Translations under genes and position numbers: made by a program | Part shown: positions 33,756-46,039 of the stretch, one piece after another | How the letters are laid out: each line of letters opens with the position of its first letter | Position numbering within the stretch: position 1 is the first letter of the stretch | NCBI GenBank assembly: GCA_018466975.1 | Contig: CM031552.1 | Location: 1,302,001-1,366,000, forward strand | Origin: Sparassis latifolia | Taxonomy: Eukaryota; Basidiomycota; Agaricomycetes; Polyporales; Sparassidaceae | Direction of reading: 5' to 3' | DNA: 64,000 nt | Notes under the pieces: model-generated | Seen by the model: only the letters and a program-made list of their open reading frames with translations | What the model was told of the DNA's origin: nothing | The model's database searches: none

Positions 33756-34176
33756 CAGGCTCCTAGAACCATCCGTCGCTACAGCGTTCTCGCTCCTACA
33801 TACTATGTTTTAAGAGATCACATGATATATGTTTTAAGAGACATACCATTTTGAGAAGGACCTTCCATTTTGAGAACCCGAACAAGAAGAGGAGAACAAC
33901 AACCACCATGTTGTCGTCCCAGCCTCGATGAATGTGGGATTTTATCGTCGCCGATAGCTCATCCAACCCTCTATACCCGCCCCATGATAAAATCCCACAT
34001 TCATCGAGGCTGGGACGACAACATGGTGGTTGTTGTTCTCCTCTTCTTGTTCGGGTTCTCAAAATGGAAGGTCCTTCTCAAAATGGTATGTCTCTTAAAA
34101 CATATATCATGTGATCTCTTAAAACATAGTATGTAGGAGCGAGAACGCTGTAGCGACGGATGGTTCTAGGAGCCTG
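33756..34176. mobile_element. Foldback MITE-like element, 191-bp arms, 9-bp target duplication
   Basis: A left arm (33756-33946) and right arm (33986-34176) are inverted copies of each other, 191 bp each, around a 39-bp centre. The element starts CAGGCTCCTAG and ends CTAGGAGCCTG. It is flanked by the direct repeat GTTTATACC (33747-33755 and 34177-34185), a 9-bp duplication as made by Mutator-like transposases. The arms appear identical: the same 25-residue start and 47-residue end are translated from both strands. No transposase is encoded, so movement would need a helper elsewhere. A transcript through it would fold into a long hairpin RNA. Confidence 0.9.
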
Positions 34177-34314
34177 GTTTATACCCATTTCCATTTCATT
34201 GGATTGCTTGGTCGGACAAAACGCTACGAATCTCCGGTCAGTTCAGAATATCCCCCGCGGAACACGGTGGTCCAAGAGTAGACTCATCAGAAACCGAACA
34301 GCGGCATGCGTACC

Positions 34315-34676
34315 TCAGTCCAAGTGGTCGGCGTAATAACGTTCTCTAGACTTTGTTTCAGCGTCATGTCGAAATTCGCAGTGGACATTCTTATCCTGCA
34401 TGAAATCAGTATTCATACCTCGGGGAGCGGCTAGTCACTTACCTTGAAAACCTCGACGACGAGTTCATGATCTTTTAGACGAGAATGCTCTGAATGCAAA
34501 CTGTGCAGATTGATCAGCTTTGCACCCAGATTCAAGTTGGCTGTACAAGCGTCTGTACAAAGCGCTACCGTAGGGTGAAACCGATCATAAAATGCTTCTG
34601 GAGACATGAGACATCTCTCGGACTCATAAGCCTGAGTGCCTGAGTGCTCACCCATCTTCACTTTGGCCCTCATCAA
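34315..34676 (-). CDS. Short hypothetical protein or 3' gene fragment
   Basis: Two minus-strand exons (34443-34676 and 34315-34395) are joined by a GTAAGT...CAG intron. The first starts at the ATG at 34676 (MMRAKVKMGEHSG), and the pair ends with CEFRHDAETKSRE and a stop at 34315-34317. An upstream acceptor (CATATAG before GGAGGG) suggests that the true gene started further upstream and is truncated. A partly similar stretch occurs at about 54221-54262. Family not recognised. Confidence 0.3.
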
Positions 34677-35128
34677 ATACGTCCCTCCCTATATGACTGA
34701 AGTATCATCGTTGTCACTTCTCGGTTAGAGTAACGCAGGACTTGCAATTAATTATTCTTCCCACGGTAAACAAATTGTTATTGTTTTGAAGCGGATTGGA
34801 GTGATTCGGACTCGTCGTTCATAACAGGTGACGTCCCCACCATTCACCCGTTTCCAATTGAGCCCTAGTGGACCAGCGTCGTTACCTTCTCCCGCTAAAA
34901 TACGCATCACATTACACAAGTGCGGTGGGAGACCCGCAGATATTCCTGACCAGCTGCATAGATAAACTTATACGCGTGGTCGTTCGGTGTTAGCGATACA
35001 CTATCTCGCTTCAGGGCGGTAAATACAGACTATGGAACCAATCAAGTGACCAAGAACGCAGTAACAGGCAGGACGAAAGGAATATAGCATGCAAAAATAC
35101 ACCAGAGGCCTCATCTTTCCGAGTCCAG
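34677..35128. other. Spacer downstream of the first DUF6534 gene
   Basis: No motif or repeat seen apart from ordinary mixed sequence. Confidence 0.35.
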
Positions 35129-37145
35129 TCAAACAACAGCAGTGCCTTTTGGATTGGGACCCAAATGGTCGTCCGGCGACATCGAATGTTCCGGAACGTC
35201 AATGACGACATCGTGCTGCACAACACCGGAGTGTTTCTCGTGATAAGAGAGATGAAGGAAAAACAAAGTATTTCACTCGCCTTAATATTGCTACCTGACA
35301 TTCGGACATTGTTCAAGTCTGTTCCCGAAAACGACTCATCCATGGCGGCAGAAGTATCACCGCTGGGGTTTCCGTGGCCAAAATCGATGGGCCTGAGCAC
35401 GACAGTCTTGTCTATAGCTTTGCGCAAATTATGACGGCCATTTAAGCTGGTGTTGACGATGAGTTCCTCAAGCGAACTAGAAAGGGTACCACTGACACTG
35501 CAAACATGGTGTTAACATAGACTGTCACATTGGCATCGCATCAGTGAAAATCGGTAGCATGTTCCGCTCAGAAGACCCACCCTTGCTCAGTACTAGATGC
35601 GCAAGCATCCACACGTCTTTCGTCGGCAGAGCACAGAACTATCCAAAATGTGAGCCATTAAGTCGAAACTGGGAGAGAAAGGCATATTTACTACGGCCAA
35701 CATAAGTATCTGGACGATCCTGAGCATACATCATATCAATGGTTTCAGACAGTGAATCCACATCTTCCACGCACGTAGTCAAGACACCACGAGTCACCAT
35801 ATATGAAATCAGGAGTTCGATAACGTTAGTTGTCCTACATGCATAAGTTCATGAACAGAGGTAGAGGGTGATAGGGAGAATAACACACTGTTTTGCACCG
35901 TGGTATCGTTCAGAGAGAAGGCTTAAAGTGAAGGACACAGTGATGATGACGTCACACAATGCTGCCGCTCCTTGATCGAGAGCACATGTTACCTGTTCCA
36001 CGAGTATTGAGCGCAGGTTTTAAGTACTAGATAGCAAGTCAGCTCACCAAGAAAAATCGGCCTTGCACTGCCTCGATGGAAAACTTGGTCATGAACAGTT
36101 CAGCAGTCAGGGCTTAGCCGCGCTAGTCAGTACCATAACTGCCATTCTGTGGTATATGTTCTTCACCTATTCCGGCTCCTACCCAGGGCAAATCAGTTCA
36201 ACTTTGAAGCCGTAAACAGTAAGGATGTAACGGACTGACCAAAAGCGACAAGTCCAGTGGCGACCTTGACATCAGACATGTAAGGCGGACAAGAGTCTTC
36301 AACACATGTGTAGGAAATGCACGCACAATAGCAGCAGATGCAAGCACCAATTTCTTGTTCACTACGAAAGACAGCTTCTCGTGAGGAAAGAGCGGCGCCG
36401 CGGAGCACACTAAATACGTACAGAACTGTAATCTCACAGCGAGGAAGCTGAACAAGGCTAGACGTCGGTTGCAAGAAGAGCGCACCATGAGATTGAACGG
36501 ACTGACCATTGTACTAGAAAGGTTATCAAAACCTGCAATTTCTTGATCAACAAGGCGCCTCTAGATACGACGAAGTGTCATTACCGTAACGCCGTTCTCA
36601 AGCTACAGAGCCTGAGCATCAGTTTTATGCCTGCATTCCGAAATTATCGTACGTACTGCAAAACTCCTGCACGAAAGTAAATCATCTGGGCGACGACAGA
36701 TGGGAGAACTCACCATGGGAATCTCTCTAGGCCGATGGTGTTGCCCCAGTCCACAATCAGAACCACATACAAAGCGTGAGACACGAGGGCTGAGCAGAGT
36801 GTATCCAAAAAACTAGAAGGATGGTCAATACACGGCAGACTGCAACTAAGCAGACTAGCGAACAAGAGGAAATATACCTAGGAAATTAGAAATGACAGCA
36901 TGAGACAAATTGACCTCAAATGAGTGAAGACTCACGAAAGCTTTGAAGGTACGGCCATCTTCCTTGCAGTTGCAGTAATAGAGATATATCTGAATCACTG
37001 TGATACCATAGCAACTGCCCATGAGGAGACACGACTGAGAATTTGACTGGGGCAAGAGAAACTGAAGGCGTACCTGGTGGCTACAGTGAAGCCGATGAAT
37101 TGGTATCCCAACGTCGACTCGATTAACGAATCCAGAGAAGCCATG
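35129..37145 (-). CDS. DUF6534-type membrane protein, copy A
   Basis: ATG at 37145 gives LIESTLGYQFIGFTVA. It is followed by exons CYGITVIQIYLYYCNCKEDG, LDTLCSALVSHALYVVLIV, LAVRLQFCTYLV, KLVLASAAIVRAF and VATGLVAFGQSVTSLLF, and a C-terminal part that includes RKAIDKTVVL and HDVVIDVPEHSM. The stop is at 35129-35131. This is the usual layout of the basidiomycete DUF6534 family, multi-pass membrane proteins with an intracellular C-terminal tail of unknown function. A second copy in opposite orientation at 43836-45814 shares most of these segments. Exon borders in the middle (35450-36150) are uncertain and small lesions there cannot be excluded. Confidence 0.65.
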
Positions 37146-38550
37146 GAGAATTGTACGACCTGTCGTGGGATGGGATGCTATGTTGGCAAGAATCGATAGC
37201 TAGGTCGTCCTTTGAACCGAGGGTGGTTACCCTGCGGTCATCTGCTTATGCTATCTCACAGCGCACAGCCTCCCAAGCCGCCGATGAAGGAAAACCTACG
37301 CCACTTCGATACGATGAGATGCGCTGGAATAAATGTGGGCAGGTGTTGAACGGTCCGCTTCGAAGTTGGAGGACTTCTTTTCTGCAAGGAGCGACTGTCC
37401 TGCCTACCAATGACGTGATCAACAGTCAGTATATTCTGGGATCCAACGAGAAGACAGTACCGGTGACACCTCCTTGGTGACCACAAGGCCAACCGCACGT
37501 CAAGAGCTTGATGGGATATATGTCTAGTAGCATGTGAGAACAATTACATCGCAAAGGCAAGCGCAGCGTCGTAATTAATCGTAGTGATGATCAACTACAT
37601 TTGCCGACCTGCGGCAATGTTCACGTTCAAACGTTCAACGTTCAACTGGGGAATGTGCGCCTCTAAATAGTCCGCATATAGGTTGCAACTTTATCACGAA
37701 TCACTGGACCTCTTGCGAATGAGTATACTTTCAGCCTAACATGTACACGATGATCAGCGCGCAACGCTCACAAGCATTTCCCGCCCTACGCAACGACCAG
37801 TCATCTGGACCTGCGACGTTTACCATGAACAAGTTCCGCTCCTGTTCGTCCTCTGCAGAACTCTGATTTACACACGTGCTACCTGAGTTGAAGGAGTAAG
37901 AAGACTTCCAAGGCTAATTATATAGACTCACGACCGAAGCATGACCCTGCGGTGGGCGAGCACTCAAGGTGTCCATACTGGGACAAGATTCTCCTCCAGA
38001 ACTTGATCTCTCTGTGCCAAGGGACATATTCATCCCTCCCTCTAATAAGGATATAGAGCAGGATGCATATGTACCTATCGCTAGCGAACTGCTGTAAAAG
38101 CGCAACGGGCGAATTTCTTGCGCACGAAGAATCACCCTGGCAGCAAGCACAGTGATCAGTGACCACGGAGCTTCGCCCTTTCTGGGAGATCCTAGGAGAC
38201 TCTGGACATTGTGATGCCATCCACCCGCCGTCAACCATAGCGACCAAGCGGCTCGTTGCAACGTTCGTCCATACTGCTCCCTCGAACTGAAAAGAGAGCT
38301 AGACAAATGCCAGACCGCCCAGAGATGCCTCAATGTGCACACTGTGCTGAGATGCGGGGCATATTATGTTGGCAGATACGTAGTACGCGATGGCGAAGTA
38401 GGCGGGGCGAAAAAGTTTATCAAAATTCCATCGCCAGTGCCACACCTGCCACCAAATCAAGATAGTCCGCAATCGTCCTGGGGAACTAGGCATGCACCGC
38501 AAGTGCCTTGCACAAGCACATCCGGCTGTATATCCATCGCAGTAGACAGC
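37146..38550. other. Intergenic, no supportable gene
   Basis: Overlapping short frames occur on both strands, the longest 142 codons on the minus strand at 37914-38342. None shows a domain or consistent splicing. It includes the upstream region of DUF6534 copy A and the 3' flank of the transporter gene. Confidence 0.35.
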
Positions 38551-40468
38551 TTAGAACACCGCCACAAGCGAGCGCGCGCCATTCCACCGTGCCGCCAGAG
38601 CCAACGCCGCGCCCGCCACAAGGAAAACGCCAACGAATATCTGTAGGCCGAGATACCCGCCGTTGCTGGCATCCACAATCGCTGGGAGTAGCGGGGGGGA
38701 TCAGTAAAGTGACAAATCCCAGCCTGTGGAATGCGTTAAAAATAGCTCACCACCCGCTATGGAGGGACCCGTCAGAATACCGGGAGACATGGCCGTCCTG
38801 TTCTGCGTCATTTATATGCTAAGAGTGCATAGTGCAATTGTCCTACATGAACATCCCGGTGCGTGCGCCGATGCGAGAGGGATCTGAGGTGACCTGCGCA
38901 GTTGCAGTAGAAGCCAATGACGAGTATGACGCTACACGAGTCCTCGTCAAAACAGAAATGATACATAAACAGACTTCTGCCTACCTGACGTGAATCCGAA
39001 TCTGAGACGGGAGAACAATAGACCATCAGTGCATAGCGGCAGGGAGATCAAGAGGAGCGACGCTTACATGAGCACAAACACCACAATCTCTGCAGTATGC
39101 CACGATGTAGCCCAGATCGCTAACACGGAGATACCACCCAGGAGTGTGACGGGCGCAAGAGTGTTGAAGCGTCCGTACTGTAATGTCGCCCACTATTAAA
39201 TGCGAAAACAATAGTGAAAACGGGATACCTTGTCTGCAGCGTATCCGGTGACCACACGCCCAACGAGACCAGCCGCATTCATGATAGCAATCATGTAGAA
39301 TGACAAATTTGCACCAACCCCTTTCTGCAGGCTGAAGAGCTCGATGTACCAGTATGGGGTGTACAATGCTGTCAAAAGATTTGGTGATGGATAAAAGGCC
39401 CGAGCTCTTCACATGAACGAGAACGCACCAAAGGCCACAAAAAAACCACCAAGTGCATGGAGTAAGAAGGTAGTCTCGCGGAAGGCCTGCCAATCTACCA
39501 GCGGGATTCCGAGACGGGGAGGGAAACGCTCTTTAACGAAGGGAATTGCCAATACTTGACAGCCAAAATTCATGAACGCTACGATACGGACTGCCCAAGG
39601 AAAGCCGACGGAGACGAAGAGTCGTGAGAGCATGATAGGGTAGATAATACCGCTCAGACTGGAGCCAGCAATCACCTGGCAGAGGGCCGTTAATCAGCAT
39701 GCCAGAAGATCCCCGAGATAGAACATACTATCCCAATCGCAGCAGCGCGATTGGCACGGAACCAGTGCGACGGCACGGCGAGCTAGAGCAAACATTAGAG
39801 CGCAAATTGAAGGAGGCATCGGAGAACATCACGATAGGATAGAACCTGTTTCAATGGTCATTTGCAAAATTACATGGGAAAACACAAGGAGATCTGACTG
39901 AAGAGCGATGCCGATTCCCAAACCGAAACCTTGCGCAAGCAAGATTTGATAATATTTGGTGGCCAGCGATGTCATCATCAAAGAAAATGTAGAGAGCAAA
40001 CATCCTGACACAAGAAGAACCTAGAAATAAAGAAATAAATGTAAACGACAGGTGTACGATGACGCGAGACCTACCCTTGAACCGTATATATCAAACATGC
40101 GGCCGAGGATACAACCAGCAACGTAGCTGATGGTGAGCTGAGTGCTGCCTATCCAGGCGATGGTGGAGACGGAGTGTCCATGCAGGAGAGTCTGGGAATA
40201 GTATGTCTGGAACACTCCGAAGGCATTGAGCTGCCCTACGAGGTAAGTGAGACGCGACTGTTGGCGTGTGGAGAGAGCGCAACTCACCATAGGAGGTGAA
40301 AGACAAGAGGAAGCAGCCCGCTATGTTGCTCCAAGCGCGAATACCACCGTCAGGAAAGGTAATTGGAGGTGGCTGTGGGTGGGAATGAGGGAGGCTCGCG
40401 GACAGAGGGAAGTCATTCAACGGCACAGACATTGACGGGCTTGTCTTCAACCTTGGTCGGCGCGCCAT
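38551..40468 (-). CDS. MFS transporter, monocarboxylate-permease type
   Basis: ATG at 40468 (MARRPRLKTSPSMSV) precedes the family signature PDGGIRAWSNIAGCFLL, typical of fungal MCT-like permeases. Exons then give LNAFGVFQTYYSQ, STQLTISYVAGCILGRMFD, QGFGLGIGIAL, VPSHWFRANRAAAIGI, IAGSSLSGIIYPIML, GYAADK, DPSRIGARTGMF and SPGILTGPSIAGG. The last helix is YLGLQIFVGVFLVAGAALAL, and the stop is at 38551-38553. Twelve TM segments are plausible. The likely role is proton-coupled uptake or export of a small organic acid; the substrate is unknown. It is divergent from the flavin monooxygenase gene, sharing an 880-bp upstream region, so co-regulation is possible. Confidence 0.75.
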
Positions 40469-41350
40469 GGACAGCGGAGCGAGGAGAGCTCAGAGCGATT
40501 ATTTCACTAGAATGAGAGGGACTTGTGTCGGACTGCATGCTATGAAGAGGCGCGGAGGGAAGGACTAGACGGGGAGGAATAGCGAGGGTGCACGTCGCAG
40601 TGGGAGAGCTCGAGCGACACCGACAGCTTTACCTCCTCCATTGACGGCTGTGACATGTACAGTGAGTGGAACGGACTGCGAACACGTCTGCGCCACAAAG
40701 CGTGCTCGTACAGCCGTCAGCCCGGGTTCGCCGGTTGATCTCCGCCGAGCGGAGATGAACTAGATCGGCCTCCTCGATGCGGCCTTTTAACGGTACGGCA
40801 TTTGCTTGAACCCCGGCGGTGGCGCTCACCGAGATAGGCAAGTCGGAGACCGTTTCTGTTCTTTCCCTTCCACAAGCTTGTCTGATAGACTAATCCCTTG
40901 TCTGATGCTGAACTGTGAACATTCATTCATTAATGATCATGCAAAAGTCGCAGCTAATTGTCGTTCGTCTCAACTGTACCACTTTGACCACTCCGGCGGA
41001 AAATCGCCATTTTGGAATTTTCGAAACATCCCATAAAATAGGAAAAATCGAGATAAAACTATTGGCGAGGTCAATGCGCAAAAGTCGGGTGTGATGCGTG
41101 ACCGCTGGAGTGGTCGAAATGATACCGTATCTTGTCTCTTATTGCAGCTAATCGGAGATGCTCCCCCAAAGATGGTGAAGCTTCTTGACCTACTGCGGCT
41201 TCTTCACGTTGTGATGCACCCTGTATCTCTTGAAAGCTTGACGACTCGTGTCTCCTGACAAGTCTAACACGCAGTTATTGAGCCGTCTTAGGACATCTTT
41301 CTTCCGTCAACCACCCCTCTCTCCGGAGCGCTCGATACCCCCGTTCGTCT
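40469..41350. promoter_or_regulatory. Shared divergent upstream region (transporter / monooxygenase)
   Basis: About 880 bp separate the two start codons. No specific operator could be named. The divergent arrangement is the only evidence. Confidence 0.35.
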
Positions 41351-43570
41351 ATGCTGTCCCGCAGGTCTTTCGCAACTGCAGCACTCATACCTCGACCTTT
41401 AGCCTCTACTCGCAGATTTTTGACGGTCAATATGGCTACCAGCGACATTCACAAGGTGGCACCTTCCACCTCTTCGTCTGTCTCTTGGAAGGGTCCTTTC
41501 CAACTTCCGACTTTGAACACACTTGGCTCTCGTATTCCTCCCGACATCGTCCCGACCGATGTCGCACAGCACTGGTTCACTAAATTCAAAGATGCCATGC
41601 AGTCCCAACCTCGAGCCGTTTCTCGTCTTTTCCTCCACGACGCTTTCTGGAGAGATCTGCTCGCGCTGTCTTGGGATTTCCGTACCATACAGAACTCGTC
41701 TAACATCGACCACTTCCTCGGCAACCATCTGTCTCGCGCTTCTTGGCAATCGCTGGCTCTTTGCGACGATGATCTTCGTACTCCAGCTCTGCGCCAGCCG
41801 TTCCCCGATCTGGCGTTTGTCCAGCTCTCCTTCCAATTCGAGACTGCAGTAGGGACGGGGATTGGGACGTGTCGCTTGGTCCCTACCGCTGATGGCGACT
41901 GGAAGGCCTACACGATGTTCACTAGTCTGACTTCTCTGAAGGGATTCCCAGAAAAGGTAGCTTATCGACCCCTCTATTCTTCAGGTCTGCATGCTGTCGT
42001 AGCTGTGCGGTGATTCAAGTGCATCCGAACACTATTGCACGCTTTCGAAACATTCATTACAATCGTGCAGAATTCCGACCTTCGACATCCGCGTGCGTAC
42101 TGCGTGTAGAACTCATCTGGCTTTGTCAGGTTGGCTCTCTGCGTGATACCGCAATGTATCAAGGGACTTGGGAAGAGATGCGTCGCGCGGAGACCGATTT
42201 CGCCGATGGTCATCCTAGCGTCGTCATCATTGGGGGTGGTCACACTGGATTGGAGGTCGCAGCACGCCTGAAGAGCATCGGCGTTTCAGCGCTGGTGATA
42301 GAGCAGAATGCCCGTGTAGGCGACAACGTGAGTCTCCTCGTTCCAACTGAAATCAGTCTAAGAGTAGAGCTCTTCATTCGCAGTGGCGCCATAGGTACAA
42401 GAGTCTGTGTCTGCACGATCCAGTGTGTACGTGCCAGCATATCTTGTGATGTTATTGATCCACGCTGAATGAGACCTGAAGGGTACGATCAGATGCCGTA
42501 TATGCCGTGAGTTACTTGCGGTAACCTTCCTGGGCTCTATTCACTGTTCAAGACAGTTTCCCTTCAACTTGGCCAGTCTATGCTCCTGCCGCCAAGGTGA
42601 CTTGGTTGAAAATTTCCACCGATTGGCGCATGGCTCACTTGACCTTTTCAGTTGGGCAATTGGCTCGAGAATTACGCTGAATCGCTCGAGCTCAATGTGT
42701 GGACGTCTTCTCGCGTGAACAGTGCTGAGTGGGATGCCGAGCGCAAGTCTTGGACCATCACGGTGCAGCGACACGGTTCCGCACGACACCTTAAAGTCAA
42801 TCATCTTATATTTGCTAGCGGTCTGGGCGGCGGAACACCCAATATACCTGTCGTTCCCAGCGAGGTGTGTCCTGCGGCTGGTGATTGCTCTCTCTTGCTG
42901 ACGTGATTTATAGGAGCGGTTTGGCGGTGAAGTAGTACACTCGTCCAAGTTCACCTCCGCAGAGAACTACAAAGGTCGTAAGGTCGTCATCATCGGAGCG
43001 TGCAATTCAGGCGTGTACTCTTACTTGCAGTCTCCATGTCCGAGCTCCTGATACGTTCCCCTTCCTGTTCAGCAAACGATATTGCACGCGATTGCGTGCA
43101 ACACGAGGTTGATGTCACGATGTCCGTTGCTGCATGCTTCTCTGGTGGGTGATTTGTCTTCATGACTTTGCAGGTTCCAGCGCTCCTCCACATTCGTCAT
43201 CTCTGCCAAGGCTGTCAGTGCTATGCTGAGTGGTACGCAGTCCCGTGTAAAAATCAGATTTACTTGGGTTGAGCCTTGTGTGCCAGGCCTGTATTCCGAA
43301 AACAATCCGACTGACTATGCCGACCATCTGAACGCGTCATTCCCTCTGGCTGTGAGCCGCCAACTTCATCAGCGTGTATTTCCGTACCTTGCTGCGACCG
43401 TTGACAAGTGCGTACTCACATTTTTCGTGGGGATCGGAGGAGCGTCATTGAGAGCGGTTGGCCAGGGACATATTGGAAGGGTTAAAACGTGTGGGGTTTG
43501 CCACGAACTTGGGTCCTGATAATGCGGGAATGCTTGTCCTGTTGTATAGCCGCGGCGGCGGATATTATGT
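41351..43570 (+). pseudogene. Flavin-containing monooxygenase, 3' end missing
   Basis: ATG 41351 (MLSRRSFATAALIPRPLAST) gives a presequence-like N-terminus; ATG 41432 is an alternative. Then come an NTF2-like segment (VAQHWFTKF), an intron at 41957-42129, and the FAD site IIGGGHTGLEVAARL. RHRYKSLCLHDPVW, FPSTWPVYAPAAK and NWLENYAESLELNVW follow, then the second dinucleotide site VVIIGACNS..ANDIARDC, FQRSSTFVIS and GLKRVGFATNLGPDNAG. Sequence stops resembling the family after RGGGYYV near 43573. The usual last 80-100 residues were not found before the next gene starts at 43836. One intron (43011-43072) begins with GC. The family hydroxylates or Baeyer-Villiger-oxidises small molecules with NADPH. 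Loss of the C-terminus makes activity doubtful. Confidence 0.7.
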
Positions 43571-43835
43571 CGGTAAGTCACTCGGTCTCTTCGTCGCACA
43601 CCGTATCAGAAAGGAAGCGGGCGACCTTCAAGCTTCAAGCCGTATCATGCCTATTAGGGACCATTGCAGTGTCGAGTGCATCTCATCGTGAAGAAGCACC
43701 ACCCACGTTCGTTTACTGCCTGTCGCCCGTAGGGCTGTGTGCCACCGATGTTTTATAGGCCAACCTACCCATAAGATGTTGCAGACATCCAGCCCCTCAC
43801 CCGTCCTTCGCCCACATTCATCCTTACATACTACC

Positions 43836-45814
43836 ATGGCGTCTCTGACCTCGTTGATAGAGTCGACGTTGGGATACCAATTCATTGGTTTCACTATAGC
43901 CATGGCGTGCGCATGCAGTTTCTCTCGCCTACGTCGATTTCTCAGTCAAGTTTCCTTCACAGTTGCTACGGAATCACGGTGGTTCAGACATACATTTACT
44001 ATTGCAATTACAAGGAAGACGGCCGCGCGCTGAAAGCCTTCGTGAGCCTTCGCCTCATCAAATAGAGCGTGTCTCATGCTGTCACATCTTAGGTGTACCT
44101 TCTCCTGTTAGCCGATCCTCGTTCTCCGTTGCAGCTTGTCTTGTATTGACCATCTTTTTAGTGTTCTGGATACACTGTGCTCAGCCCTTGTTGCTCATGC
44201 TTTGTATGTAGCTCTGATCGTGAACTGGGGCGACCTCGTCGCCTTAGAGACATTCACATGGTCAGTTCAAGTTCTTCCTTCTGTCACCGTCCAGACGATT
44301 TACGTGCATCTAGGAGTTTTGCAGTAAGGAACATAGTCTCGAGATGCAGGTATGATACTGATTCCCGCTTTCTGTAGCTTGAGAATGGTATTACGGTAGT
44401 GGTACACCATCTTGGCTAGATAGGGCTATACTGACCAGAAGACTGCAGGTTTTGATAACCTTCCTAGTGCAATGGTCAGTCCGTCCATATTTAACCGTTG
44501 GTCTTGTGACTGATATTTAAGCATTTGTGAGCTTCTTCGCTGTGAGAGTGCAGCTGTGTGCGTATTCAACGTGACGTATGGACTTCCCTCACGAAACGCA
44601 TCGTTATGTAGTGCCTAAGAACCTAGCGCTTGCGTCTGCTGCTATCGTGCGTGCATTTTCCACCATCTGTTCACTACTCATGTCCGCTTAACACAACTGA
44701 TGTCAAGGCCCTGACTGGTCTCGTGTCCTTTGGTCGGTCCATTATGTCTTTGTTATGTTCGGCTTCAATATTAACTTGACTGGCGCTGTGTAGGTGCTGG
44801 AATAGGTGAAGGCATTTTGGCCAAACCGATATTATCATTACTGACGAGAATTACTGAGGTTCCATGTCGATGCGCTGCAAAGCCGGTTCTTCACTGTACG
44901 CTGATGCTCCGTCCAGTACTTGGTGCTGGCACTCAACTCTGCCGGCGCAGGTAACATGCATTTTGGATCAAGGAGCGGCAGCTTTGTGTGACATTATCGT
45001 CACCGTGTCTTTTACCTACGGCCTTCTCTCTGAGCGATTCCACGGCGCAAAACAGTGCGTGTGTCTTCGCTTCATCCGATACATCTCCGCTGTTCACTCA
45101 TGAATCTCTACATGCAGAACGGCTGTTGTTATTGAAGTCCTGGTTTCATATTTCGTGACACGCGGCGTCTTGACTACGTGAGTAGAAAGACGCTTGCATG
45201 TTTTGTAACCATTGACATGACGCTTGCCTCAGGATCATCCAAATACTGGCAGTGGTCACAGTGAGTCTGCCCTGCTTTACTTGAACATAATGCATCTCAC
45301 ACATACCCGGTAGTTCTCCGCGATGCGGACGAAGGATGTATGGTTCCTTGGACACCTTATTGTTAGCAAGGGTAAGACTTCTAAAGTATGCTTAGTACCA
45401 ATTGTTTCTGCTGATGCACTGCCGATACACCAGTCTACATCAACACGATGCTTGCAATGTGAGTAGTGCCACTTGCCGTCTGCTTGCTAGACTCAATGCC
45501 ACCCCCAGCTTGAATAGTCGTCGCGACTTGCGCAAGGTTATAGACAAGACCGTCGAGCTGACGGGCATCGATTTTCGCGAAAGAAACACGGACGAGAATA
45601 CAACCCCCGGCGTGGACATGTCGTTCTCAAGAACAGACCCAACCAATCTCCGAACGTCAGAGAAGACGAAGGTGAGCTGAACTCCTCGTGTCTTTTTCAT
45701 TTCCCTGACCCTTGAGGCGGTATACAGCATGATGTCGTCATCGACATTCAGGAACGTTTGATGTTTTCAGGTGAACAATCGGATCCGAGTGCAAAGGGTG
45801 ATGTTGACATTTAA
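43836..45814 (+). CDS. DUF6534-type membrane protein, copy B
   Basis: ATG 43836 gives LIESTLGYQFIGFTIA. Exons follow with CYGITVVQTYIYYCNYKEDG, LDTLCSALVAHALYVALIV, FFAVRVQLCAY, NLALASAAIVRAF, ALTGLVSFGRSIMSLL, RKVIDKTVELTGIDF and HDVVIDIQERLMFSG before a TAA at 45812-45814. Each segment has a counterpart in copy A at 35129-37145 on the other strand, so the two are paralogues from a duplication. The conserved parts are spread over the whole gene, so this is a full-length duplicate. Function unknown; predicted multi-pass membrane protein. The gene starts about 260 bp after the monooxygenase loses similarity. Confidence 0.65.
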
Positions 45815-46039
45815 CCGGACCAATGTAGTATGCAACTTTGAGGATGTGCTCTGGTGTATTCTTGCATTTTATTATGAGGCATTCTTGTCTTAATCTAATT
45901 CGTTGAATCATATGCATATGTACTCGCTAACCCGCTGAGAAGCCTCCCGTGGGAGACCAGACTTTGAATGCTGCTAACGGCAATACTAATTCGCAGGAAT
46001 CCTTAGGTCTTAGCCCTGGCGTGCTGTGAGCGTCGTGCG

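Noticed and set aside
33796..34136. Two 88-codon frames with the same ends on opposite strands
   Set aside because: They are the two arms of the foldback element read from each side, not genes.
37914..38342. 142-codon minus-strand frame downstream of the transporter
   Set aside because: No domain, no splice support, and alternative frames overlap it.
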